From positions 62,001-126,000 of the forward strand of contig CAKVOD010000001.1 of assembly GCA_934778205.1 (NCBI GenBank): DNA of 64,000 nucleotides, in the 5' to 3' direction. A model generated the notes under the pieces. It saw only the letters and a list, made by a program, of their open reading frames with translations, did no database searches and was not told where the DNA came from. The DNA comes from an uncultured Clostridia bacterium. Lineage in GTDB: Bacteria; Bacillota; Clostridia; Christensenellales; UBA1242. Below, one piece after another: positions 6,589 to 14,842 of this stretch. Position numbers and translations under genes: made by a program. Within the stretch, counting starts at the first letter, position 1, and each line of letters starts with the position of its first letter.

Positions 6589-7278
6589 GAAAAGGAGAAT
6601 TGAACTGATAAGTCCGCCAATAAAAGTTATGCCAAAGCACATATACGCAAAACACCCACAAGGATAAGGCGCCTTTTTACAACAAGGTTTAATAAATGCA
6701 CACTTTCCCCAATCGATGCACCCGAAATCAAGCCCATTGCCCGCCTTTAGTTCATTGCAAGGGTCGCAACGGTTTGCCTCTGCCTCCGCCTTTGCTTCCT
6801 CCTCAGAGTTCTTTTGCAGTTTGAACTTGAACTTGTTGAGGTAAGCCTTTTTCATATCATACTTGCCACCATTGTCCTGCGTCTTTGGGTCTTGAGAACT
6901 ACCACCTGCCGTTCCGCCACTAGAAGATGAACCGCTTGCACCTCCGCCCGCAACAGCATTAGCCTTCCCCCCAGACGCAGAACCTTTTGCTCCGCCAGAA
7001 CGACCACGCGTAGCATTGTCACGCTTCATTTTGTTGACTTCTGCCTTGCCGTTGCCTTTGCCACCATTTTTGCCGAGTGACTTGCCCGCCTCAGTCTTAC
7101 CGCTACCCTGCGCCGACCCGCGCAAAGCATTGCGCGCGCCCGACGCCACATTCATAGCCGAACCCGCCGATTCTTTCATTTGCTCAGCAGCGCCACCCGC
7201 GCTTCCCGCGCTAGGAGAATCGTACTCTTCATCCGCGTCATATTGCAATGTATCAAAATTGTTATACTTATAATTCAT
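6586..7278 (-). CDS. Gly/Ser/Ala-rich protein with a Cys-rich C-terminal domain and terminal membrane segment
   Basis: About 230 residues. An acidic Tyr-rich start is followed by a low-complexity region (about 20-145) of Gly, Ser, Ala, Lys and Asn, then a charged helix. The C-terminal domain has at least ten Cys (CDPCNEL, FGCIDWGKC, KPCCKKAPYPCGC), followed by a hydrophobic end (GITFIGGLISSILLF). AGGAGA precedes the ATG at 7278. It follows the 7290 gene with almost no gap, so they form one operon. Function unknown; composition suggests an envelope-associated or exported matrix protein. The stop codon lies at the edge of an R2 repeat. Confidence 0.55.
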   Translation of the reverse strand: MNYKYNNFDTLQYDADEEYDSPSAGSAGGAAEQMKESAGSAMNVASGARNALRGSAQGSGKTEAGKSLGKNGGKGNGKAEVNKMKRDNATRGRSGGAKGSASGGKANAVAGGGASGSSSSGGTAGGSSQDPKTQDNGGKYDMKKAYLNKFKFKLQKNSEEEAKAEAEANRCDPCNELKAGNGLDFGCIDWGKCAFIKPCCKKAPYPCGCFAYMCFGITFIGGLISSILLF

Positions 7279-7289
7279 TTTCAATTCTC

Positions 7290-8126
7290 CTAAGGTGTAA
7301 CGCTAATAGCATCGTGTGCAAATGTAGTCGTTGCGGTCGTCGCGGTGTCAAAAGCATTTGTCAATGAAATAAATATTTTAGCAAACTCAATAGCAGAGTT
7401 TTGAGTGCCGAACACCTTGTTCAAAAAGGTGTTGCACTTAGCGTTGTATGTTTCGCTCAATTGATTCACTTGCATTGAAGCATTTGCAATTTTATATTGC
7501 TCTTTCGCTGTATCAGTTGTAGTTGTCGTTGAAATTGAATAATCAATTTTCAAGAACAAACTGCTTGGCAACGCCGAACCGTATGATTTCATCGACTTTT
7601 TCATTGTGGCAGTTGATAATTTCATCACAAGTGTGTGCGTGCCGTCCTCATTCACGACAAGCGAAATGATTTGAAAATTATCAAGCGCTACGTTTTCTTC
7701 TTCATTTGAGTGATAGATAGACGCAAGTAATAACTGCGCAAAATAAGAATATTCCTTGTCAGTGAACGCGAGTGTAGAGGTCACGCGCGCGTTGTTTTCT
7801 TTTTCAAGTGCGTCAATATCAAGGTAACCATTTTCCAAAAATAATGACGCGCAGTCCGCAAGTGCGACTGCTCCGCTTAGTTTATTCTTAACGGACGTCT
7901 TGTCTAAATCTGAGTACGTGTGTTGATAGAAAGCGGTTTCGTCAAATGATTCATTGAGTTTTGCCACGAACTCATCATACTCCGCCTGCGACGAGAAGCC
8001 AAGTTCCTGTAAAACAGAAGTTTTGAACGAGTCACGTATCAAATTGAACCCCGCAATGCTCCCCACAATGACAACAACAAGAACCAAAACGAGCGAACCC
8101 GCACAAGTCAAAAAACTTTTTTTCAT
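7290..8126 (-). CDS. Secreted or membrane-anchored hypothetical protein
   Basis: 278 residues with an N-terminal signal anchor (residues about 8-30, LVLVLVVVIVGSIAG) and a long extracellular domain with mixed helix and strand character. It has Lys/Ser/Thr-rich composition and no recognised motif. It begins 3 nt after a 30-aa membrane ORF and is followed by the Gly/Cys-rich protein, making a three-gene leftward unit. The stop is an authentic TAA. Confidence 0.55.
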   Translation of the reverse strand: MKKSFLTCAGSLVLVLVVVIVGSIAGFNLIRDSFKTSVLQELGFSSQAEYDEFVAKLNESFDETAFYQHTYSDLDKTSVKNKLSGAVALADCASLFLENGYLDIDALEKENNARVTSTLAFTDKEYSYFAQLLLASIYHSNEEENVALDNFQIISLVVNEDGTHTLVMKLSTATMKKSMKSYGSALPSSLFLKIDYSISTTTTTDTAKEQYKIANASMQVNQLSETYNAKCNTFLNKVFGTQNSAIEFAKIFISLTNAFDTATTATTTFAHDAISVTP

Positions 8127-8129
8127 CCG

Positions 8130-8222
8130 CTATCTCCAATACTTGAGAATGATGAACACAATCACTCCCACAAAAAGAATTGTCGGTATTAATTTGAATA
8201 AACAACCGCCTTTAAAAAACAT
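8130..8222 (-). CDS. 30-aa membrane microprotein
   Basis: Encodes a short basic start (MFFKGGCLFK) followed by one hydrophobic helix (LIPTILFVGVIVFIILKY). It ends 3 nt before the downstream secreted-protein gene; its end supplies GGAGATAG as the ribosome site for that gene. Size and coupling suggest a small accessory membrane peptide of the cluster. The upstream ribosome site (GGAGTGCGT) is only moderate. Confidence 0.45.
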   Translation of the reverse strand: MFFKGGCLFKLIPTILFVGVIVFIILKYWR

Positions 8223-8285
8223 ACGCACTCCACTAACTTTATTGTACTTGATTTTGAACTTTTTGTCAAGTATCCTACCACATAT

Positions 8286-8318
8286 GAAAAAAGAAGCCAC
8301 TTTCGCGACTTCTTTTCA
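8286..8318 (-). terminator. Terminator-like hairpin between the 8335 and 8222 genes
   Basis: AAGAAG / CTTCTT stem with partly paired interior; T run on the - strand after the hairpin, just downstream of the TasA-like gene. Confidence 0.45.
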
Positions 8319-8334
8319 ATAAAATTCCCCAAAA

Positions 8335-9597
8335 TTATTCAAATAGAGAATAGAAATTATCCCCCGTTTTAATTATATAATTAACTTCTACTTGCATATC
8401 ATTTAGTGCTGAATCACTTGCAACAGCAGTTAAACAAAAACTCATAGGCTTAGGGTCTGAAGCCACTATCGTTTTTATCAAATACATCAGCCCTTCAGGC
8501 ATAGATGAATCAGGATAATCTTCGCGCTCAATATAGATGTTATTCCCAGAATATTTTCTCCACTTAGAATTTGCGTACCCGCTAGGATCCATAGTAGTAC
8601 TTCCTAATCCCGCCTCTCTATCTAACATAATTTTTAAATCGCTTAAACTAGTATTCAGCACAATTTTGTTATTATTTGAATCATAGTCAAGCGAAGTTAT
8701 GCTATAAGTCGAATTCCCCACTTTAACATCTACAAAAGACACACCAAGCACCAAATTCTCTTGAGTGCTTATAAATTGCGTAGGAGTTAACGGAATAGTT
8801 TCTTGCAAAACCAAACCTTTTACTGATTTACTTGCTATATTTGTATTTTTGTAATCAACAATATCATAAACTTTTACCCCCCCCTCTCCCCCTATGTTAG
8901 AGGTGGTAGTACCCCATTCAACTGTATAGGCAATTGAAACATTTTTGCCTTGATATTTATTAGGAAGTCCAACAGTTGTGCTATCTCCTTTAGCATTGAA
9001 GCCATTCGTGACGCCTGTCGGTGCTATTCCTGAAACATTAAATTTAACTTTAGCCTTTGCATTTGCAACTGTGGCAGTTGACGCAAGAGTTGTTGCTACG
9101 CCCGCATCAGTAACAAGATAGACATATCCTGTATTATCATTATTAAGAATGCCCCAGCGCGTTTCAGTTGTGTCAATTGATATTTCAAGCATATCCTTGA
9201 CTGAGTCAGCGGTTATCATTATTTTCTCAGTAGTTGCATTTTTTTCCGCTTTAATGTTTGATTTGAATTCAGTATCACCAATTTTTATATTATTAAATTT
9301 AATTCTCACATATACAGGTTGCAACCCTGCAGTCGCCCCTGCATTATTATGGCCGTTCACTAGTTCCACAACACCAGTAGTTGCATTTTTGCTGTTTGGG
9401 TATATTTTAGTGGCGGTCTTAACTTCAGTACTAACCGTGAAATTATAGTTTGCAAGCAAAAAAGTGATTGTACCAGTAGCGGTCTTTTTGTCAGTGAGGG
9501 CGCCAAAGGTTGTAACAAGCACCATTGCAATGCACAAAACAAAAACTACCGCAAGGGTTATGATACCCTTCATTCCTTTATTAGACTTAGTTTCCAT
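8335..9597 (-). CDS. Secreted surface protein with a TasA/SipW-type N-terminus
   Basis: 420 residues. The N-terminus has a basic segment, a hydrophobic core (IITLAVVFVLCIAMVLVTTF) and then GALTDKKTATGTITF, which resembles the G-x-F/L-T-D-x-x-x-A-x-G junction of SipW-dependent substrates (TasA, camelysin type). The rest is beta-rich with Thr/Val/Asn composition and a TGV/GATAGLQPVYVRIKF region typical of that family. It may form a fibre or matrix component. No SipW peptidase gene is in the window. An internal C8-T-C-T-C5 tract (8877-8892) lies inside the frame. Confidence 0.5.
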   Translation of the reverse strand: METKSNKGMKGIITLAVVFVLCIAMVLVTTFGALTDKKTATGTITFLLANYNFTVSTEVKTATKIYPNSKNATTGVVELVNGHNNAGATAGLQPVYVRIKFNNIKIGDTEFKSNIKAEKNATTEKIMITADSVKDMLEISIDTTETRWGILNNDNTGYVYLVTDAGVATTLASTATVANAKAKVKFNVSGIAPTGVTNGFNAKGDSTTVGLPNKYQGKNVSIAYTVEWGTTTSNIGGEGGVKVYDIVDYKNTNIASKSVKGLVLQETIPLTPTQFISTQENLVLGVSFVDVKVGNSTYSITSLDYDSNNNKIVLNTSLSDLKIMLDREAGLGSTTMDPSGYANSKWRKYSGNNIYIEREDYPDSSMPEGLMYLIKTIVASDPKPMSFCLTAVASDSALNDMQVEVNYIIKTGDNFYSLFE

Positions 9598-9783
9598 AAC
9601 TACACTCCCCTAACTTTCGTTATTCTTCAACAATATTTTACACAAAATGACAAAATAAGTCAAACAAATTTCGCACCTTTTTTATTATTTGTAGTTTTTG
9701 GGCAAATATTCCTCATTATATGGAATACTTTTTCCTTATTAATACAGTCAATGAGGTTGAGTACCCCATAATGAAACGGGTTG

Positions 9784-9946
9784 CCCTTCCGGGAGATTTC
9801 TCCGCTTCAGCGAAAATTGCATTTTCGCTTTCGGTCGAAATGACAAATGAGTTAGTGGCTTACCACAACTTCAATATATGAAGTATATAGGTTGAATCAG
9901 CCAAATCCGCACAAGTGGCGTCTGCCACCGGTCGAAATGACAAATA
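9784..9946. repeat. Dispersed intergenic repeat R1, copy a
   Basis: Begins CCCTTCCGGGAGATTTCTCC, followed by a variable hairpin (GCGAAAATTGCATTTTCGC) and GGTCGAAATGACAA. A second GGTCGAAATGACAA with a GTGGCGTCTGCCAC hairpin ends at 9946. Upstream, ACCCCATAATGAAACGGGTTG at about 9760 resembles the flanks of the R1 copies at 60.7-61.1 kb. The gap 9598-10002 otherwise shows no gene. Confidence 0.65.
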
Positions 9947-10002
9947 AGTGATTATCTCCCCATAAAAAATGTTAAATTATCCTAAAAATGCGGCATTCCC
10001 CC

Positions 10003-11031
10003 TTATTTTATGGTGGCGAGAATGCGAAGTTTCATATCAAGCAGTTTCGTTTCGTAAGTGATTGTATGGGCGCTTTCAATTGACATACAACGATTTTCGT
10101 AATCGTCAATTAGTGTGCTTATTGCAGTGATGCCGTTTGCGTCAAATGTTAAATCTTCCAAAACATTGTCAAAACGCACGTTTGCAAGTTCAACATATTT
10201 TTCAAGCACGGAGCGCAGTTCGTCCGTTTGCCCGTTATTGTAGACCAATAGATTATATTTGATTGAACGTAGCAAATCAAGCACGGTTTTGCAGTCAGCC
10301 AAATTTTGGTCACTTTTCAAATTGAGGTCGAGTTCTGCACGATAACCATTGATTTGCGCGGCGATAGTTTTGCTGAAGTTCATTAGTTCAGTTTCGTTGT
10401 AGTCAGCATACATTGCGATGAGTTTATCGACGCTTTTATTCTCAACTTTTCCTTTTGCGACGTCACATTTTTTTGCGACGGCTTTGACTAGGTCGTTTTT
10501 ATTTGAAAAACTTGTTGTCAGTTGGTAGTCTTTGCCGAGCGTGTCGACGATTGACGATTCGTAAACACTTTTTGCTCTACCGCCGATTTGCGTTGTATCG
10601 ACCATTGATATGCAAACGGGGTCGCCTTTGGCGATTAGCCCCAGTGCTTCGGCGTCTTGAACAATTGCTTTAATTGCGGTTGCGACAGGTTCGCCACAAT
10701 AGTCCGTGCCGAGCAAAAGGACTTGCGCTTCTTTATTGAGCGCGCGTTGCTTGATGACGGTATCATTTTTTGCGACAAATTCAACTTTCGGATTCATTTC
10801 GACAAGCACAAACGCTTCTTGCCCTTTTGGCAATGCAAACACAATGCTTGAGCAGACAACTGCGAGCAAGAGGCACGCAAACACGGGCAACATAAACAAA
10901 CGAAACGTTTTTCGCGGTTTTACTTGTTGCATTGTAGTTTCAATGCCACATTCTTTGCGGATATTGTTCAAAACAATTTGATTTGGCTTTATGTCGTTGA
11001 TTTCCTTTTTTAGCCTACGCTTAAAGTTCAT
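10003..11031 (-). CDS. RsgI-like membrane anti-sigma factor
   Basis: 342 residues: cytoplasmic N-terminus (1-45), one membrane helix (about 46-68, LPVFACLLLAVVCSSIVFAL), then an extracellular domain beginning VLVEMNPKVEFVAKNDTV, with NKEAQVLL and AIKAIVQDAEALGLI. This is the periplasmic RsgI-type signature (E-x-NP-x-V-E). It overlaps the end of the ECF sigma gene by 11 nt. By analogy with SigI-RsgI it should sequester the sigma factor and release it on an extracellular signal. The sensed ligand is unknown. Confidence 0.7.
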   Translation of the reverse strand: MNFKRRLKKEINDIKPNQIVLNNIRKECGIETTMQQVKPRKTFRLFMLPVFACLLLAVVCSSIVFALPKGQEAFVLVEMNPKVEFVAKNDTVIKQRALNKEAQVLLLGTDYCGEPVATAIKAIVQDAEALGLIAKGDPVCISMVDTTQIGGRAKSVYESSIVDTLGKDYQLTTSFSNKNDLVKAVAKKCDVAKGKVENKSVDKLIAMYADYNETELMNFSKTIAAQINGYRAELDLNLKSDQNLADCKTVLDLLRSIKYNLLVYNNGQTDELRSVLEKYVELANVRFDNVLEDLTFDANGITAISTLIDDYENRCMSIESAHTITYETKLLDMKLRILATIK

Positions 11032-11560
11032 AATCTCCCTCCTTGATGACTTTCTTTAGTTTTTTGAGTGCTTGTTGATAGCGCCACGTGATTGTGTTTG
11101 TATTACTCCCGAACATCTCTGCAATTTCTCTACGCTTGAAGCCTTTGATTAGCGATAGGACAACGATTTCATATTCGTCGGCGGACAAAATTTTTCTGCA
11201 GTCGTCCAAAAGACTTGCGCACTGGCGTGGGGTGGCGTTGTTGTCGCCTAGCGAATTGATTAGCACTTCGTCGTCGATGTCGGCATACGGTTTTTGCTTT
11301 TTTAGAATATTGAGTGCTTTGTTTTTTGCAATTGTGTAGACATAATTGATAATGTTATAGTTGTCGACGTCGATTTTTTTCATTCCTTTATATATTGCGA
11401 CAAAGGATTCCTGCACGGCGTCCTCGGTGAGGTCTTTACGACGCAGTATTCCATATGCGACTGAGTATAGCAGACGATATGTACTATTGTAAAAGTCCTC
11501 AAATGCAGTGGCATCGCCGTTTTGCATTGATTTCACTAGGTTGTTCAATTTCTTTTGCAT
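11021..11560 (-). CDS. ECF-type RNA polymerase sigma factor
   Basis: 179 residues. Region 2 is at about 13-85 (AFEDFYNSTYRLLYSVAYGI, then DAVQESFVAIYKGMKK and NYVYTIAKNKALNILKK). A linker follows, then region 4 at about 115-172 (ILSADEYEIVVLSLIKGFKR, REIAEMFGSNTNTITWRYQQ). The last residues overlap the RsgI-like anti-sigma gene, the usual coupled arrangement. Confidence 0.85.
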   Translation of the reverse strand: MQKKLNNLVKSMQNGDATAFEDFYNSTYRLLYSVAYGILRRKDLTEDAVQESFVAIYKGMKKIDVDNYNIINYVYTIAKNKALNILKKQKPYADIDDEVLINSLGDNNATPRQCASLLDDCRKILSADEYEIVVLSLIKGFKRREIAEMFGSNTNTITWRYQQALKKLKKVIKEGDYEL

Positions 11561-11633
11561 ACTTCATTGTTTCCAAAATGTTTTTTATATTGTACCACCT
11601 TTTCACTTAATATACAACTCTTTCCCCTCATTT

Positions 11634-11970
11634 TGTTGGTGGCGTACGCCACTGGTGCAGGTTTGGCGAGTGGCACAATACAAACGGGAGTACATAGTCA
11701 ACTAACTATGTACCTTCGTTTAAAGTAAACCCCGCCACTACAGGTTTGGTAAGTGACACTATATTTGCTTGAGTACATAGTAAATAGACTTGATGACTTC
11801 TTCCGCGGGGTATCACTGCCACAGATACTGTGCCTACAAGTAAGTTTATTTTGTCGACGACGCACTTTTTAATTTTCTATTTAGCGCTGTGTATAATAGG
11901 ACGCAACTGCCATAGGCTCCGTCACTACACCACAATATTTTGTGGACTGCACACTTTTTTGCTTTCTATT
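11634..11970. repeat. Dispersed intergenic repeat R2, copy b (long, inverted)
   Basis: In inverse orientation to copy a: GGTGCAGGTTTGGCGAGTGGCAC, a second GGTTTGGTAAGTGACAC, and blocks such as TAGGCTCCGTCACTACA. It fills most of the 520-bp gap 11561-12080; no gene is seen there. Confidence 0.5.
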
Positions 11971-12004
11971 TAACTATTTTATCATAAAGAACGCCCTTAT
12001 TTGC

Positions 12005-12039
12005 AAAAAGCGTACGGCAAAAAATGTCGTGCGCTTTTT
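12005..12039. terminator. Bidirectional terminator-like hairpin
   Basis: AAAAAGCG pairs with CGCTTTTT (12032-12039), with an imperfect inner TACG/CGTG; poly-A and poly-T arms suit both directions. It ends the collagen-like gene. Confidence 0.6.
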
Positions 12040-12080
12040 GTTTTTGTTGTTAGTGCGGTTTTGTTTGTAGCGTAAAATGA

Positions 12081-13202
12081 TTACGGCAATAAATCTTCAG
12101 TTTTGTCAAGTTTGTTGATGATAATTGATACCATAGGCACTGTAAAATAGGAATTTGAGATTGTTTGCGTAATATCAGCGCCGACGATATAAATACTCTT
12201 TTTTTGAACGTTGACAAGTTCATATTTTTTAGTCGTATCAACGACTGTGAGTAGCCCTTGCCCAAATGTGTTGGTGGCAACTTCGGTTGGAGTCCACGTG
12301 TTGGTTGAGGCTAGGACGTCGTCCGTGCCAACAATGCGGAATGCGACTGCGACAAAGTCGGTTTTATGACTAAAGTCGGCACCCGTTTTTTTGACATAGG
12401 CATTGGTAGAAAACGTAATCATATAAACGCCTGTTTCGGCAAAAGATATTGTGTTTTCGGTTGTATCAAGCAAGACAACTGCCCCATTATCTAATTCCAT
12501 ACGCGACAGTGGCAAGCGCGCGTTACTTGCAACCTCAAGCCCGTTTTCGGGAAATGTCTGCGGGTCGGCATAACTGATGATATATGCGCCCTTTAGTTCA
12601 GCCACTCCAGTTGCCCCACGCTCCCCCGTTGCTCCACGCTCGCCTTGTTCGCCTTTTGGTCCAATAGGTCCAACGTCGCCTTGCAACCCTTGCGCCCCGC
12701 GTTCGCCCGTTGCACCCTTGTCGCCTTTCGCGCCCGTTACTCCTTTTTCGCCCTTAGCGCCGTCAAAGCCACGCGGTATTTGAAAATCTAAATAATGGAC
12801 GCCGTCTTTGAAGCGATCTACAACTTCCGCGTCATCTCCAGATGGCATTGTTTGCACTGTCCCAGCGCGTATGATATCATTTTTCCCACGAGGTATATAA
12901 AAATCAAGATACGTCGTATTCCCATCAATTTCAGGAACAACGCGCGCATCAATTTCGGGTTCGGTCGTGATTGTGTTTCGTGCAACTACATTTGTTCCGT
13001 TCGCACCTGTCGCACCCTGAATACCTTGTGCACCTGTCGCACCGCGCAAACCTTGTTCCCCCCGCGCACCTGTTGCGCCTGTCGCACCTGTCGCACCCGT
13101 TGCGCCGTGAAACCTTTGTATGCGCCTTATTGGGTATCCTTCTCTGCCACCCAAACTACCAAGCATCCAGCCACAGCACCCACATTGAAAAATATTGTCC
13201 AT
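12081..13202 (-). CDS. Collagen-like (Gly-X-Y) protein with BclA-like C-terminal domain
   Basis: 373 residues. A Cys/Gly-rich start is followed by two collagen-like stretches (about 33-70 with GAT/GAR/GEQ triplets, and about 145-205 with GEKGVTGAKGDKGATGERG-type triplets). They are separated by two related segments ending YLDFxIPRG. The C-terminal about 150 residues are a beta-rich globular domain (SFAETGVYMITFSTNAY), like the jelly-roll heads of exosporium BclA proteins. There is no classical signal peptide, as usual for spore-surface collagen-like proteins. Ribosome site AGGAGA before ATG 13202. Confidence 0.8.
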   Translation of the reverse strand: MDNIFQCGCCGWMLGSLGGREGYPIRRIQRFHGATGATGATGATGARGEQGLRGATGAQGIQGATGANGTNVVARNTITTEPEIDARVVPEIDGNTTYLDFYIPRGKNDIIRAGTVQTMPSGDDAEVVDRFKDGVHYLDFQIPRGFDGAKGEKGVTGAKGDKGATGERGAQGLQGDVGPIGPKGEQGERGATGERGATGVAELKGAYIISYADPQTFPENGLEVASNARLPLSRMELDNGAVVLLDTTENTISFAETGVYMITFSTNAYVKKTGADFSHKTDFVAVAFRIVGTDDVLASTNTWTPTEVATNTFGQGLLTVVDTTKKYELVNVQKKSIYIVGADITQTISNSYFTVPMVSIIINKLDKTEDLLP

Positions 13203-13329
13203 ATTATCTCCTATTACATATACTATTCTCTTTCATTTTATTACGCCTCCCCGCGCTTTGTTACTACTCAATCATTCCTTTCCCATACCACGCCCATCTG
13301 CACGACGTTTACTACGTAAAATAGAATTG

Positions 13330-13364
13330 AAAAAAAATAGGAAGAACTAATCTTTTCTTCCTAT
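13330..13364 (-). terminator. Terminator of the ung-methyltransferase-rsmA operon
   Basis: Perfect 10-bp stem ATAGGAAGAA / TTCTTCCTAT with an 8-nt loop; on the - strand an eight-base T run follows, 43 bp past the rsmA stop. Confidence 0.75.
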
Positions 13365-13406
13365 CAGTTTTTAAAATTCCTCGTATTAAACCTAGTATAA
13401 AAAAAA

Positions 13407-14228
13407 CTAGTCTTTTTCGGTCAAATGGTTTTCGACGGCGACGGAAAGTTTGATGTAGTCGTCGACGGACAATTTTTCGCCGCGAACTTGGTTTTTCAGT
13501 CCTGCGGCGGCAATGATTTGTTCGACTTCCGCTTTTTCAAGGTCGAACCCCATTTGCAGACAGTTGTTTAGTGTTTTTCGACGCCACATAAATGCGGATT
13601 TTACAACCTTTGCAAACATATCGCTATTTGGTATGTCATATTTGCTTGGATTAATTTTTAAATTGACAACTGCGCTATCGACCTTTGGTTGCGGGAAAAA
13701 CATACTGCGGTTGACAATTCTTGTAACAGTTATATCGCACATACTTTGGAGCATAACACTAACTGCGCCGTATTCCTTGCTGCTAGTATTTGCAACAAAG
13801 CGTTCTGCAACCTCTTTTTGAACCATTAGCGTCATTGATGAAATATTGAAATTTTCTTCAAGTAAACGGAATATAATAGGCGTTGTAATGTAGTATGGCA
13901 AATTTGCGACTACTGCAAAAGTTTTGTCAAAGTGCGACTCAATTTCCGCCCTATCAATGCGCATAAAGTCGCCAAAGATAAATTCGACATTTTTATGATT
14001 TGCGCGCACAAGTTCAAGATATGGTTTCAATTCCTTGTCAATTTCTATTGAAACAACCTTTTCGGCTTTGTCCGCCAAAACTTCGGTGAGCGTGCCTGCT
14101 CCTGCGCCGATTTCCAAAACCTGCGTTTGTGCGTCGACGCCTGCGTCGTCTACGATGGCGTTCAACAAATTCTTGTCACTGATAAAGTTTTGCCCAAACT
14201 TTTTCTTGAAATCAAAATTAGTAATCAT
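13407..14228 (-). CDS. rsmA: 16S rRNA dimethyladenosine transferase (RsmA/KsgA)
   Basis: 273 residues. It dimethylates two adjacent adenines near the 3' end of 16S rRNA. It has the family start FGQNFI, SAM motif I VLEIGAGAGTLTEVL, acidic motif SIEID, motif IV VVANLPYYITTPII, and the C-terminal RRKTLNN segment. Its start overlaps the upstream methyltransferase by 4 nt (ATGA). Confidence 0.93.
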   Translation of the reverse strand: MITNFDFKKKFGQNFISDKNLLNAIVDDAGVDAQTQVLEIGAGAGTLTEVLADKAEKVVSIEIDKELKPYLELVRANHKNVEFIFGDFMRIDRAEIESHFDKTFAVVANLPYYITTPIIFRLLEENFNISSMTLMVQKEVAERFVANTSSKEYGAVSVMLQSMCDITVTRIVNRSMFFPQPKVDSAVVNLKINPSKYDIPNSDMFAKVVKSAFMWRRKTLNNCLQMGFDLEKAEVEQIIAAAGLKNQVRGEKLSVDDYIKLSVAVENHLTEKD

Positions 14229-14842
14229 AGTTTTCCCTTTTCTTTCACTGCTTTACAAATTACATATCCCTTATGTTTGTCCAATATTTGACAATTTCCG
14301 TATATGCTGGCAATTTTTTTCATATATGTTTCAGCGCCCTGTTTTTTACGCAATACTGCATAAAATGCACCGTTATCCCGCAATTTTTGGTGACTTTCCT
14401 CAAAAAATTGAAACAATATCGCATTCCCGACGCGGATTGGTGGATTTGTGATGACAAAATCATAATCGCTTTGTTCAATTGCTTTTGCAACATCCGAAAC
14501 TACAACATTTGCGCTGATTCCGTTAAGTGCGATATTATCTTTTGTGAGCGCAACGGCTCTTTCGTTGACGTCACACGCGGTCATTTGCACATCGCAATTT
14601 TTCGACAAAATAACAGTGATTGTACCATACCCACAACCCAAGTCAAGTCCTGCGCCTTTCGGGCGTTCCATTTCAATAACCGTTTTCAGCAAAAACAATG
14701 TTCCGTCGTCAAGTTTACTTTTTGAAAACACGCCGTCTTGCGACTTGAATTTGTAGGTTTGTCCTAAAAAATCTTGCATTATCAACCGTTCTTTATGTTC
14801 GCGATTGTCATTTGTAAAATAGTGGTTAAACTGTTTTTCCAT
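14225..14842 (-). CDS. RsmC-like class I SAM-dependent methyltransferase (MTS domain)
   Basis: 205 residues. GAGLDLGCGYGTITVIL is the SAM-binding motif I and VITNPPI is the N6/N2-type catalytic motif IV, as in RsmC/YbxB-type rRNA guanine methyltransferases. It is a single-domain form, half the length of E. coli RsmC, as in Bacillus YbxB. The start overlaps the ung stop by 1 nt and its end overlaps rsmA, so the three are translated as one unit. Confidence 0.8.
   Translation of the reverse strand: MEKQFNHYFTNDNREHKERLIMQDFLGQTYKFKSQDGVFSKSKLDDGTLFLLKTVIEMERPKGAGLDLGCGYGTITVILSKNCDVQMTACDVNERAVALTKDNIALNGISANVVVSDVAKAIEQSDYDFVITNPPIRVGNAILFQFFEESHQKLRDNGAFYAVLRKKQGAETYMKKIASIYGNCQILDKHKGYVICKAVKEKGKL

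Noticed and set aside
8877..8892. C8-T-C-T-C5 tract in the TasA-like gene as a second phase switch
   Set aside because: The tract is interrupted and the longest pure run is 8. The frame is intact, and it lies mid-gene within a Gly-rich segment; weaker case than the 13-base tract.
12577..13324. Pro/Ser/Cys-rich open frames opposite the collagen-like gene
   Set aside because: They arise because Gly-X-Y codons are open on the complementary strand; no ribosome sites, and composition mirrors the repeats.
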